The position numbers and the translations under genes are program-made. From Apoderus coryli (taxonomy: Eukaryota > Arthropoda > Insecta > Coleoptera > Attelabidae), in NCBI GenBank assembly GCA_911728435.2, contig OU452203.1, positions 13,227,651 through 13,291,650 on the forward strand: DNA of 64,000 bases, in the 5' to 3' direction. Numbering within the stretch: the stretch's first letter is position 1; each line of letters begins with the position of its first letter. This document shows positions 12,887-24,063 of the stretch, in pieces. The notes below the pieces were generated by a model. It worked only from the letters and a program-made list of their open reading frames with translations, was not told where the DNA came from and made no database searches.

Positions 12887-12915
12887 CACAGCTAACATAG
12901 TGTATGTTAGCTGTG
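12887..12915. repeat. Short 13-bp inverted repeat
   Basis: CACAGCTAACATA, loop GTG, and its exact reverse complement. No context explains it. It is just upstream of the pogo element at 13013. Confidence 0.6.
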
Positions 12916-13536
12916 CTATTATTATGTAAACCGTAATGTCTTCGTTTTGTCTGAAAGTGCTTTAAAAGAATAATTGGGTCGATTTATAGTGTTAAATGGA
13001 TTTACATATATAAGGTAACAGCACCAGTTATTGACACCTTAAGAACTAAAAATTCAATCAAACTAGGATATTTTCGATATAAATTTATATTGGACCAAAA
13101 TGACCAATTTAGAGGAATACTTACTTTATTCTTAATTAAATATTGATTAAATTACTTGAAATAGAACATGTGTCTATTTTATTTTAACATTTAGAAAAAT
13201 CAGGTTTTTGGATCCTAAGATTGACATACAATTTTTGTAAAATTCCATTTATTGACATACCGGTAATTGACATGCAAGCAAATAATAAAACATAATTTTC
13301 ACACAATTTTAATGAGTATCTAGCTAAATATAACATGTTTCGAAATTAAACTTGAATTCTAAAATATAAATAAGAAGTAGGTAAGTATCTCGAGAATTAG
13401 ATACCTATTTATGTATAACATGTTTTTAAATTAAACTTCTAAAATATAAAATAATTCTAAAATAAATTGTAGGTATTATAAACAGGAACTTGAATTCTAA
13501 AATAAAATAAAAAACACGTATAAATATGAACAGATT

Positions 13537-14233
13537 TCACATTTCTAAAACGTCTACACATTTTAAAAATTCATATTTAATTCGAATACCACTTGTTAAT
13601 ATTTTGGGGGTGGGTAGTTTTCCTATTACAGAATTTCTATTTATTGTGGAAATGTCATTCTCGTCCATCCTAAACTGAGTCTTTTCCCCATTTACTACTT
13701 TCAAACACATAACCTCTAGTTCGTTTTCTTCTTTAAAAATATTTTGCACTACACACGCATATCGGTATAAGACAGTTTTGCGTTTTCCACCAGCAAATTT
13801 GATAAGCAAATAATCACCCACATTTATATTCTCGGTGCTCTCTAAATCGCAAAACTCCTTTTCATCTTCCTGGAAAATATCCACATCATCAAGGCTATCC
13901 CCACTCTCCTGCCATTCTTCTTCTGAACTGTCCGACTCACACACTATTTTGGTTTTCTTTTTTGCAACTTCACTTCTTTTTTTATCTCTCATAAGAGCTC
14001 TTCTCTGTTTCTCCTCTAATTTCCTGTTTTTTTCGAGTTCCTTTTTTTCATGATATTTTTGCCAAGCCTCGCTTGTGACTACCGACGGTATTTTTTCTTT
14101 GCTTTTTCTTTTCTTAGTTTTAGGTGTCACATCTGGCCAAAACAAGGCTCTTTTAAAAGGTGAAGGCACATCTAACGGTAAAGTGTTCGATGTCCGTTTG
14201 TCTTTATCTGGACTTTTAAATTCCTGCTCAATA
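13537..14233 (-). pseudogene. pogo transposase C-terminal fragment
   Basis: Reads from IEQEFKSPDKDK to KCVDVLEM with a stop at 13537. It contains a Lys/Glu-rich helix (KYHEKKELEKNRK), an acidic Ser cluster (CESDSSEEEWQESGD), and the terminal part with GDYLLIKFAGGKRKTVLYRY and later IGKLPTPKI. This is the layout of the C-terminal tail in pogo/Tigger-like transposases. The ORF that appears to start at 14400 is an artefact: residues before IEQEF are read from the opposite arm of the palindrome. Confidence 0.7.
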
Positions 14234-14543
14234 GGTGTGGATATTGAGCAGGAATTTAAAAGTCCAGATAAAGACAAACGGACATCGAACACTTTACCGT
14301 TAGATGTGCCTTCACCTTTTAAAAGAGCCTTGTTTTGGCCAGATGTGACACCTAAAACTAAGAAAAGAAAAAGCAAAGAAAAAATACCGTCGGTAGTCAC
14401 AAGCGAGGCTTGGCAAAAATATCATGAAAAAAAGGAACTCGAAAAAAACAGGAAATCAGAGGAGAAACAGAGAAGAGCTCTTATGAGAGATAAAAAAAGA
14501 AGTGAAGTTGCAAAAAAGAAAACCAAAATAGTGTGTGAGTCGG
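13932..14543. repeat. Near-perfect palindrome, 302-bp arms, 8-nt loop
   Basis: Arms 13932-14233 and 14242-14543 are reverse complements around GGTGTGGA. Inspection shows one mismatch (about 14,024 versus 14,457). Both arms are pogo transposase C-terminal coding sequence. Confidence 0.9.
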
Positions 14544-14626
14544 TTTGTCTTTATCTGGACTTTTAAATTCCTGCTCAATATCCACACCTATTGAGCAGGA
14601 ATTTAAAAGTCCAGATAAAGACAAAC
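14543..14626. repeat. Second palindrome, 38-bp arms with the inverted loop
   Basis: Arms 14543-14580 and 14589-14626 flank TCCACACC, the reverse complement of the loop of the larger palindrome. The segment 14589-14703 is a direct copy of 14242-14356 with one visible change. Confidence 0.85.
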
Positions 14627-14703
14627 GGACATCGAACACTTTACCGTTAGATGTGCCTTCACCTTTCAAAAGAGCCTTGTTTTGGCCAGATGTGACACCT
14701 AAA

Positions 14704-15085
14704 AGTGGTACTGACATGGTAGCTGTTGTTGGGGGATTAAGCGTTGTCAGTATATGGTCGACCTGTTGATTGATTTCTATGCTAGTTTCTTGATCTTGTA
14801 AACATTCATTTTTATTTTGTGAATGGTTGCTGTTAGAAGTATCTTCATTTTCGGCTTCATCATGCATACTAACGTCATTAGTGTCCAAATTGTCTTGTCG
14901 AGATTGTTTCCACATTTTTTATTTTACATTCTTTTGGATATTTGCCTTTAGCTTTATATAGTAAGGTTATTCGAGGAACTTTAAAGTGTCTTGCTGCTGC
15001 AGCAATTGATTGTCATCTTTCAACTGTTTTCAATGCGTCTGCCATTTGATTTGGCGTATAATTTTTTTTTGGAACCATATCGATG
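14704..15085 (-). pseudogene. pogo transposase N-terminal fragment with psq-type HTH
   Basis: On the minus strand one frame reads YTPNQMADALKTVER, a stop codon, then QSIAAAARHFKVPRITLLYK and GKYPKEC. This is a pipsqueak-type helix-turn-helix DNA-binding domain of pogo transposases, broken by one TGA. A second frame from MWKQSRQDN at 14915 runs to VPLL before the inverted copies begin at about 14703. It is acidic and Asn/Gln-rich. No DDE motif follows. Confidence 0.7.
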
Positions 15086-17704
15086 TTAGTAACTGGAAAT
15101 AAAACGGTCCAGTAAACGACACTATAACTTCCTATGATTGACACCCTATGTCAAACACTGGTAAAAATCAAGATTATTCAATAAAATTCATACTGGCAAC
15201 ATTGTCGCATAATATAAAATCTTATGGGAGTGTCTGTATTAAAAAGAATGTTCAACCAGTCTTTGACAGGGGTGTCAATAACTGGTCAAAGATAAAAAAT
15301 AATGTTCCTATAATTGACATGCCACTTTTAGGTTACGAAAAGTACTGTAATTAACTATAAACGTTAATACCTAATTGCCTAAATTTTTATAATCATGGCA
15401 ATATTATATACTTGATTACAAAAGCAAGCTAACTTGGAAAAAATATTTTTTAAACATACAGCTTACCTTAATTTTCTCGTTATATTTGGGCACTGATTTC
15501 ACACTGACGCGACACATTAGTTTGCTATAACAAAATGGCGAGCATAGAAGATGCATGAATTTAAACAATGTTGCCAAAAGGACCAAATAACAAAATAAGA
15601 CAGCAAATGTAAATTTTAGTTTACGCTTTTTCTTAATAATATAAAAAAACTGTTGGTGTGTCAATTACTGGATGGGTGTCAATAACTGGTGCTGTTACCT
15701 TAGTATTATACTTTTACATAATATAACAACAATCGTTAATAGAATCGTTTCTTGTATTCTTGTGTATACTTATTTTTCCCAATAATGTCATATCAAAAAT
15801 TTTGGATCAAGATGTCATTTGATATAATCAGAACGAAGTTATATGTTATATAAAAAAAATTAACACACCCGAAGCCATTATTTGATTTCCGAAATGAAAA
15901 CTTAAATTTATATAGGTTTTATACGATGTGTAATTGTTTAAATATCTACTTATGTATTACATATTTATTTATTTTTCAATAAACACTATTAGCAAATATT
16001 TACCTCAATAATGCATTCTTAAATTGATTTTAAACTTCTCTAGGATGTCGTGTTGGAGCAACAGATTCAATAGTAAGTCGGTATTAGAAAAACTTACCCT
16101 AATAACCTTAAAAACACATTTTTTGCGCAAGCGATGCAACTTTGCCACTATTACACTACAAATTGCAAGAAAGATATGCTAACTCATTTTTGTAAGTATA
16201 GCATAACCATATTTCTCAATTTTTGCGTATTTATGGCGATGAGGGCTTACGTAGGACGTTAATAGGTAGGTACTTTTACCTTATAGCATTTTAACTCCTT
16301 TACCACTAACAAACCTATATACGTCAAAAAACGATAGTATATTATCTACAGATTATCTTAATTAACATCTCCTATAATACTATTACAAAATTGATTGTTA
16401 TGGAAAGCTTCCAAATAATCAAAAACCAAAATTTCTAACAATAACAATACGTAAGCAATAATGTCATTTACCTGTCCAACATCCAGATACTCTTCTGACA
16501 AAATTCATAAATCCGGATTTCAAAAAATCAAATACGGAGTATAAAGAAACCATGTGAGTATAAATATATATATAATAATAATTCTTAATTATTAATGTTA
16601 TGTAATTTAATTTTTACCTATATTCAACTTTACATTAGACACGCAACAATGTTTATTTTACTAGCTAAATATAACAAAGAATGTGTAAATAATCTTATAA
16701 ATAGTTGTCAAAGTGACAATCTAGGAGGCACAAACGTCATTACAAATAACATTCTCTCAAAATATCTACCAAATTTCTAATTGCAAATAGATATGTACCT
16801 ACCTATTTATTGTTTTTTCTTTAGCTGTACATTTTTATTTATTAAGTAAAGTACAACACTAGCTAGTCAATCCGAAATTTTAAAAATCACTTAGGTAACA
16901 TTTTCAAAGTTGTAACATATTAATATACAGGGTGTCGTAGGCTGAAGTACGATATTACACACACCGGCAAAATTTCTCTTGAACACTGTAACATATGAGA
17001 TGATTTTTTTGGATATGTAGCTTGACTCTTGGAGAGCAGGTTTGACCTATAGTAGATTTTAAGCAATTGGTCCTTATGTCATATACAGAGGTAAAAAGAA
17101 AGTAGGTAAGTTTTTTTTTTGTTAATTTTTGGAGCAATTTGTGGAGTGAACGAATGAAAGTAGAAATTATTCGATAATAGCAAATTAAAGATTGATCTTT
17201 TCTGAGCAATTTGGTTTTTTACTCACTCTGAAAGCTCACTTAAAAAAAGGAAGTTACAGGGTTTTGTTAAAAACGTGGATATTGCTTAGAAACCATTCAA
17301 AATAAACGTTTTTAATATTGCGTCAGCTATATAACATTATTATAGAGTGTACCAAAAAAGAGATTATAAAATTGGCTCAAAATACAAATTAATTGCACAT
17401 TTTGAGCATTGTTTCATAATGAACTTGAGTACAAAGTTATTTTTTAATACAGCATGTTGTTAGTTAGAGGGTTCAAGAGAAAATCCACGTAAGATTCTAA
17501 GCAGACTTTGTGTAGGTATCATCACCTCGGGTCCTCACCTAAGCGTTTTAGAGATAAGTTTTTATGTCAAAACTGGCGTTTGCAGGCTGTAGATATAATA
17601 ATGATTGCTTTCTTCTATAAGGAATCCTTATTTAATTATTTTAGGTTGTATTCCTTATTGGCAAGTAGATATTTGATAATGTGTTGATAATTATTACTTA
17701 TTAC

Positions 17705-18179
17705 TACAGGGTGCTCAAAAAATAATATTAAAAATGAAATTGAGAAACTAAATCTCAAATTGTCAATTCTTATTGAGCATTAAAAAGAAGAAGACCAAAT
17801 TTGTATAAGGTTTTCTATTCTGGAAATTTGTAGATTTTGAACTATTAACAATTTATAATTTTCTTTGGCATGACAACAGAAAATTGGTTTGAAACGCACC
17901 TTTCCTGTCAAACTTAAATTATAAAAAATAATGCCGAAACGAATAAATTATACCAACGAAGATTATTTAAACTCGTTGATTATAAGTAAATGGTGAATGT
18001 AACAAAGTGTTACCAAGAGCATGCGAAATATTTTATAATCGAAATATTTTATAATATACATCCAGACAGAAAGAAATCGACAGCAAACAGTGTTAACAGA
18101 ATGATTTAGAACTTCAAAAATTCCAACTACTCAGATTCTGATAAATCGATCGCAGCAGTTCATCGTGGGGCACCCTGTA
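17705..18179 (+). mobile_element. Internally deleted Tc1/mariner-type element
   Basis: The ends TACAGGGTGC and GCACCCTGTA form a short inverted repeat with TA termini. A start near 17,933 reads MPKRINYTNEDYLNSLI, and then out-of-frame pieces (YPDRKKST-like) resemble the N-terminal helix-turn-helix of mariner-like transposases with a DUF4817-type domain. No catalytic domain remains in the 475 bp. It is distantly similar in plan to the intact element at 55.8 kb but not a copy of it. Confidence 0.5.
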
Positions 18180-18219
18180 AACAAGCTTACGAAAAAGCGG
18201 ATTTATTAACCCTCAAGTA

Positions 18220-18628
18220 AAAAGTAAACCAAACTTAATACTTGAGAATATTGTACACTTAAATACCAAGTTCGATGAATTCGAGAAATCTGTGGTAGAG
18301 GACATTAATAAAACCTTAAAAGAAATGCAGAGGGATTATCTCGGTTTAACAAAAAGAACACAACAATATGAAAATTAAAATGCAACACATGGAGAATGAC
18401 AGTGATCAACGAAAGATGAAACTAAATAAGAAGGTGCTGAAGAAAAAAGAAAAAATGTGATACTTGTTGGAATCCTACTAATAGCGTTCTAAAAGGTTTT
18501 TAAGAAGTTAGGTGTTGACATTCACAATACTCCCAAGTAAAAACCCTACAAACTAGTTTTAGTTACTTTAAAGAGTAAAGAACTGCGTGATGAAATTCTA
18601 CAAAAACGAAAAATCAAGAGAGTTGGAT
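18220..18628 (+). pseudogene. LINE ORF1-like fragment
   Basis: Frames 18240-18380 give IVHLNTKFDEFEKSVVED and then a coiled-coil-like continuation. After stops, KNVILVGI and YKLVLVTLKSKELRDEILQK follow up to about 18,620. This is the order of coiled coil then RRM-like domain found in ORF1 proteins of non-LTR elements. It has several stops and frame changes and joins integrase sequence at about 18,630. Confidence 0.45.
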
Positions 18629-18629
18629 T

Positions 18630-19636
18630 GGGTTGCAAGCAAAAACTTTGCTTGCTCGTGCGAAGCATTCATTTTGCTGGCCCGGTATGCGTAAAGATTT
18701 AGAACATCTAATATTACATTGTCAAAAATATTATTGCAGAGTGTCCCAACAAAAAGAGCCGTTGCAATCCCATGTAATACCAACAATTCCGTGGTACAAA
18801 GCTGGATGCGATATTTTATATTTGGGAAACACTGGGTTGTAGTTGTTTTGCTGGAAGAGAATGCATTATCATCCACGGTGATTGAAAAATTAAAGAATAT
18901 TTTCGGACGATTGGGTATACCGGAAATTCTCGTATCTGATAATGGTCCACAATTTAGTTCTTTAACTTCTAAAAAGTTCTCTGAAAATTGAGGATTTACA
19001 CACATTACTACAAGCCCTCGATACCCTCAGTCAAATGAGGAACAAAAATATATTAATTTGATTTTCTTAATGTTTCGTTATACACCGTTGGATGGTGGAT
19101 GCTCTCCAGCTCTAATGTCCCGTAATTTAAGATATTTTACCTGTTTCAAAACGCTATTTAGAACCTTTAAAGATAGCCTTCAACTAATACAACAAATATC
19201 TGAAAAATTATAATGAAAAACAGAAACATTATTATAATAGAAATTGTAAAAACCTCTTAAATAAAAATATTATTTTTCAAAAAAAAAAATAGGTTCTCAG
19301 TGGTCGGTTGGTGAAATTATAGACGTCGAGATCATTCTTATACTTATTGTAAGAGATGATAATGGCTCAGAATTTGTGCGAAACAGATGGTTTATTGAAG
19401 TTTTACCAAGTGATTGTGATGATGATTTCGATAATGATTTAAATAATAATATTTAAATAAATAATAGTGATAGTGATTGTGCCATAGTATAAACGGAAAC
19501 TAATAATACAAACGCTAGTTGTAATATAAATGTAAATGCTACTAGTGCTAATGACGAACACTATAATGTGCCGCAAAGTACTTCATATGAACGTAAAATT
19601 AAAAACCCTGATAGATTAAATATAGATAGATTTTAG
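18630..19636 (+). pseudogene. Ty3/gypsy integrase and pol C-terminus, degraded
   Basis: Pieces in shifting frames: [21 protein letters not shown] (part of the HHCC zinc region), then [15 protein letters not shown] with a catalytic Asp of the DDE core. GFTHITTSPRYPQSN follows after a stop; the expected Glu region reads NEEQ. A chromo/GPY-like tail comes next (GEIIDV...RNRWFIEVLPSD), and finally YERKIKNPDRLNIDRF with a stop at 19634. Gag, protease and reverse transcriptase are absent. A purine tract and a possible LTR follow. Confidence 0.7.
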
Positions 19637-19676
19637 TTAAGTTTTCATAAATTAAAATTAATTGTAAAAAAGGAGA

Positions 19677-20140
19677 TGTGTACTTTTCTTTTACGTCAAA
19701 AAACCGACAACTTAAAACCAAAATTCACATGTCCGAGTGTTTCTTTCCAAAAATGTTCCCTTCAAATGTATGTGTCTTTTGGTTCTCACTGTATATACAG
19801 TATAAGCGAGCAAGAAAATATGTGAATGTATAGCACAGAGTTTGACAGAAGTGCAATACTTTATTTAGCGAGCGTATACATACACTACATGTGAGTATTG
19901 CCCAAAATGATGGCCGCAGTGAACACGTTTTTAAGTAATTTTTATTAGTATTTTCACTGTTTTAATTTAATTATTTGGTTATTTGCTTTTTGTGTTGTTA
20001 GTTTATTAGTGAGATGTTTCTATGAATAAATAGGTAGTATTTTTATTTTATAATATTGTGGTAGATACTGCTTAGATTTTGAATGTCAGTTCTGTCATAA
20101 ATGCTGTAAAAAACAGCGTTAATGAGTTCTGTCACCACAT
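19677..20140 (+). repeat. Candidate 3' LTR of the gypsy fossil
   Basis: A polypurine tract (AAAAAAGGAGATG) ends just before TGTGTAC at about 19,677, where an LTR would begin. AATAAA at about 20,026 could be the polyadenylation signal. The right border near 20,140 is a guess because no matching 5' LTR is present. Confidence 0.35.
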
Positions 20141-20462
20141 CCAACATCTAAACAGTTTCAACCTGAAGAAGTTACTAATTAATAACGAAAAGTCGTTGTT
20201 ATTTTATTTAATTTATTTGACGAAAATAAAATGTTTTATTTACTTAAAAAAGTTTTGTAAAAGAATTTTATATAAGAACCGAACACCCCAAGAAAAATAA
20301 ACTGAAAAACATTTTTAGTTGATTATTTCCGTATAAAACCGATACCATGACAGAATCTTCTGTTGAGTTGAAACACAGGTACTGTAATTTTTTCGAATTA
20401 AGACAACTCTTTTCCAAGCACACTATTGCTAAAATATAAATTTGACTTGAGGGTGATGTGAT

Positions 20463-20850
20463 GTAGATCAAACTTGAATACACCATTATAATGTTGAGAC
20501 TAAAGAACAATTACATCAGTGCACAGCCAAAGATGAAACTGCTCCTAAAAGGGTGAAAGCGATTCTATTCGACCAGGAAGGTAATGTCGAATGTTTTCGG
20601 GATAGTCATGAAATTTTGTTCGTAGGCTACCTTAAGAATAAAAAACATTAATTACTGTTGAAGACAGAAATTGAATAAAACGACGATATAATGCATTTGC
20701 TTATACTCCAACAGTTGACAAAATTCAGGAAATGAACTTCGAGTTTATCTTGTTTCCTAATCTATTGTCATTCCAGATTTTCATCAAAGGAGAAGGTTAT
20801 TACATACACAAACACCCAATTAGAAGAGAAAGGCGTAATTCATTATTTGG
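20463..20850 (+). pseudogene. mariner transposase fossil
   Basis: The frame from 20463 reads VDQT*IHHYNVETKEQLHQ, then APKRVKAILFDQEGNVECF and SHEILFVGYLKNKK. Further on, YTPTVDKIQEMNFEFILFPN appears. These correspond to the first catalytic Asp block (DETWIHHY type), the KxxGNVFWD block and the FELLPHP...LFPNLK region of mariner transposases. The second Asp block is largely lost, and stops and deletions are frequent. Opposite strand to the host gene. Confidence 0.65.
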
Positions 20851-21126
20851 AAGGGTTAAAACGGTTAAATTAAGTTTTGGGCTTAAAAGAGATGAAAAAG
20901 AAAACATTGTCAAAAGAGTGGTATTGTTTCTATGTTAGGCTCAACCCATTTCAGACCCTGAAATAAAGTACATGATTTTGTATGAACAATTTTGTAGGTA
21001 CTTATCTTACTTGTCAAATTTAGAGGTTTCAAATTTGAATCTAAACATTAAACAAGTAATGAAACTGTAATTTCCAAAAATTGAAGTAAGTACTTCACTT
21101 AGACAACAAAAATTACATTTACTCAC

Positions 21127-22896
21127 CGGACACATCAGCTACATCATTATCGCTAACTTCTTCCATAACTTTACTCTCATCGCTAGTGTTTTTAACTAAT
21201 TTCTCTTTATCACTGACATTAACTACGTTTATAGCACCAGATTTCCAATTATCCTTAATTGTCTTGTTATGATTTGTATTGTCTGTTTCACTGTTGTCAT
21301 CTTTTTTATCATCACTTCTATAGCCGTCACATTTTTGATCACCTTCACTTTTCCCGGTAGTAGTGGTATCACACGATATATCCTCATCACAATCTAAATC
21401 AATTGGTTCATCGTTATTATCACGATCACTGGTGTCATCAGTAACATGTTCACTGCGCTCCTCATCGTTGGTTTCTGATTTATCACTAGAGCCAGCTGTA
21501 GCATCATCTTGCTCCTTGGCTGTATTATCTGCAATCGCTGTAGCTATAGCGCATGCATCATCTTCAGCTGTATCCCTTATAATAGATATATCAAGCAAAT
21601 CGTCATCCCCTTCTTGATTATTCTTACTTGAGTCGTTTGACAATTCCGATATTAATTTGCCTTTCTCCGACGCAGCATCTTTTGCCGTTGCATCTTGTTG
21701 AGATTCTTTCCCAACAGTGTTCTTTGTTATGTCGGTTTCATTAGTTTCTTCATTATGTTTAGCACTATCTATATCCATGTTTGATACCGTATTACTACTT
21801 TCATCTATTTCTATCATATTGACATCTTCAGAATCAAGTGGATCTTTAGATATATTATCTTCAACATGATCTTCATCAATAAGTTGATCATTATCATTGT
21901 CTTCAATTTCTGAAGCAGTTTTAGTTTCCTCATTACTAGAGATTTCATCAGCACACACCGTTTCAACTGTATCATTTACCTCGTTGTCCTCAACTGGATC
22001 TTCTTTATTATCTTCAATTTGTGCAGAACCTAACGTTTCCTCTTCTGAACATCGATATTCCTCAACGTCTTTATCTTCTTCCATGGGAATTATAGAAGAA
22101 CTTTCTGCAATGTCTACTACATTACTATTGCAATTTGATTCATTACTTTCCACGAATTGCTCTTCCTCGGGACACTCAGCTTCTTGTGAATCGACAGGAT
22201 TATCTTCATTTGCCTCAGTTACACCATTCTTTTGAACTGCGTCACTGGCATCACATGTTAAGATATCTTCATTCCTATCATTGGCATTTTCCACCTCTTG
22301 TTCCATACACTCAGGTTCCTTCAAATTATTTGTATCTTCGTCTTTTTTATTTGATTCTTCAGGGGATACATTTTCTAAGCAATTCTCTGGACTTTTATCT
22401 TTATTTTCATTTGATTCTTCATGGGTTACATTTTCTAAGCAATTTTCTGGACTTTTATCTTCATTTTCATTTGATTCTTCAGGGGTTACATTTTCTATGC
22501 AATTCCCTGAACTTTTATCTTCATTTTGCATGATATCTTCCGATTCATATTGACTTATGAATTCCTGTTCTGTCGTACTAATTTCCTTAGGAGATTCGTC
22601 ATTATTCGTTGCATCTGTATGTTCTTTGAATTCTTCTACTTGTGCCACGGTTTCTTTATCGCTTATTCCTTCATTATTTTGACTAGATTTAATTATATCG
22701 TCGTTTCGACAGTCTTGCTTCTTATCATTTTCATCATTTCTCAAAATATCTTCGTCATCATCTAAGATACTATCGTCTATTAAATGGTTTTCTAGGGTAT
22801 CGTTAGTTAAATCGAATTTGTTTAATATCTCATCTTCAGTCTCGCCGTTATGACAGCTGTCTTTGTCTTTACCATTTGATATGACGGATTTGCCAC
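21127..22896 (-). CDS. wde: windei exon 3: long acidic N-terminal region
   Basis: 1,770 nt. The acceptor TGTTTCAG precedes 22896 and the donor TCCG|GTGAGT follows 21127. It enters with two bases completing a Ser codon and leaves with the first base of a Glu codon. It encodes 589 complete codons that are extremely rich in Glu, Asp, Asn and Ser, without a globular domain. EPIDLDCDED at about 21,400 is a possible SUMO-interaction motif. Three 20-residue repeats of the NENEDKSPENCLENVTPEES type lie at 22351-22530. Long acidic disordered N-termini are known in windei and ATF7IP. Translation does not start here, because the frame is open upstream to the acceptor. Confidence 0.8.
22351..22530 (-). 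repeat. Three tandem 60-bp coding repeats
   Basis: Units 22351-22410, 22411-22470 and 22471-22530 differ at only a few positions and keep frame. Each encodes a 20-residue acidic repeat in windei exon 3. Confidence 0.9.
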
Positions 22897-22961
22897 CTGA
22901 AACAATTAGATTGAAAAATAAATATAAAATCAGACATGTACAATATTATAAAAATACATAC

Positions 22962-23118
22962 TTTCGTCATCCTCGTCTAGCATTGGCAAATGAAAACTTT
23001 CCTCTGATTCCGATTTGCTACCATCTACTAGGGACGGTTTAAACTTATCAAAAATCTCTAGGGTGCTGGGTCGAACTTCCACTTGTGCCGAGTCGCATTT
23101 CTCCGTGATAGATGACAT
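22962..23118 (-). CDS. wde: windei exon 2: start codon and N-terminus
   Basis: ATG at 23116-23118, in the context AACTATGTC, opens MSSITEKCDSAQVEVRPSTL and runs to LPMLDEDDE. The donor is GAAA|GTATGT at 22962, and one base of the last Ser codon is completed by exon 3. The exon itself begins at 23129 after TTGTTCCAG, so 11 nt of 5' UTR precede the start. This is the first in-frame ATG after the acceptor. No domain is seen. Confidence 0.75.
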
Positions 23119-24063
23119 AGTTAGGGCTCCTGGAACAATTAAAAAATGTCAAAATATTTTTCATTCTTGTTAAGAAAAGGCCAACCAGTGATGCAGTTAC
23201 TGTGAATTTCATTAGACTTAGACGTTGTGGGGCAACCTGTGCGTAAATCATCTCAACATCTTTTTTATCCAGGCTACGGCAAGACTGGTTTGTTTATAGA
23301 TAAAGATGTCTTTCGCCTTTTTTCTATTCAAAATCCTTTTTTTCATAGAGGTATTTATTGACAGTTTTCAACGAGAGCTTTTTGCTTAATGCATATTGCC
23401 AAGGTGAATTTGTTTTATAGTATAGTTTTAATAATTAGATTTAAAACAGTCGAATTAAATCAGTCGGTGTTACTTGACCATATATTATATCAATTTAACT
23501 ATTTTATTTATATAGAAGAACATTACCGAAAAAGTTGCATACGCCAATGACTCGTATGTTAAGGTATCTCGAACAGTATGCAGTATTTTTAACACATAAA
23601 GTTTAGTATTCAACAGTAGAAGTAGTAGTTCTTCTCAGTATACCTATAGATATATGTATCGAAATGACATTGGCCTATCCGGATGCAAATTGGTAGTACA
23701 TTAAATGTTTCTTTCTGCACTATAAACCATTTTTATAATCAAAATATAATAAGAATAAATATATATTTTCGAAAATAGTAGGAAAAGTACCTTAACTTAA
23801 ACAATCTTATTCTATATAAAAAAAAGTAAGGTTAGGTAATATTTCCGATTATGCGATTATAATTCTTCCAAATGCAAATTATACATATGTTATACAACTT
23901 TCATTTGAAGCCGCACTAATTATAAACAGACCTTGTACGTACGCACACAGAATACCTAGGTTTACAAAAAGAATAAAAGTAAAGCTATGACGCACATGCG
24001 TACTTTGACATATATTTTACGCGGAAAAATACCTACCTATTACTAATAGTTTAAAATACTTAC

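Larger units (their letters stand above)
13013..15700 (-). mobile_element. Rearranged pogo-like DNA transposon, 2.69 kb, TA target site
   Basis: Perfect 26-bp terminal inverted repeats begin AGGTAACAGCACC at 13013 and end at 15700, with TA on both sides. TTGACA-type subterminal repeats recur inside both ends: about 13,218, 13,250 and 13,267 on the left, and about 15,136, 15,271, 15,310 and 15,660 on the right. Such repeats are typical transposase-binding sites. On the minus strand a pipsqueak-type helix-turn-helix (about 15,085-14,930), an N-terminal fragment (14915-14704) and a C-terminal region (14233-13537) of a pogo transposase remain. The DDE catalytic core is missing. Its place is taken by the inverted copies at 13932-14626. 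The element is therefore non-autonomous. Confidence 0.85.
10654..21126 (-). other. Intron 3 (10.5 kb), mobile element graveyard
   Basis: Bounded by donor TCCG|GTGAGT at 21127 and acceptor TTTTGCAG before 10653. It contains a pogo element (13013-15700), a deleted mariner-like element (17705-18179), a LINE ORF1/gypsy integrase composite (18.2-20.1 kb) and a mariner fossil (about 20.46-20.85 kb). The stretches 10.7-13.0 kb and 15.7-17.7 kb are AT-rich without a recognisable gene. A single ACAGGGTGTC element end is seen at 16926, and a 13-bp hairpin sits at 12887-12915. Confidence 0.6.
20..23118 (-). other. wde: windei/ATF7IP-like split gene (overall span, 3' end outside window)
   Basis: Seven coding exons on the minus strand join in phase: 23118-22962, 22896-21127, 10653-9977, 9920-9260, 7903-7806, 3474-259 and 145-20. 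Split codons complete correctly at each border (1+2 nt at the first two joins and between 9260 and 7903; phase 0 elsewhere), giving 2,235 codons in the window. The first four exons show windei/ATF7IP features. In the known family these proteins stabilise and target the H3K9 methyltransferase SETDB1/Eggless in the nucleus. The C-terminal fibronectin type III domain usual for the family is not visible here. It may lie beyond the left edge, or it may be replaced in this transcript. The 10.5-kb intron at 10654-21126 is full of mobile elements. Family assignment is firm for the 9.2-23.1 kb exons and unproven for those left of 8 kb. Confidence 0.75.

Noticed and set aside
13537..14400. 287-residue ORF starting MTTDGIFSLLFLFLVLG, which looks like a signal peptide
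   Set aside because: The hydrophobic start is the antisense of the other palindrome arm; only residues after IEQEF are true transposase sequence.
14075..14566. Plus-strand ORF of 163 residues
   Set aside because: It is the opposite arm of the same palindrome, plus antisense.
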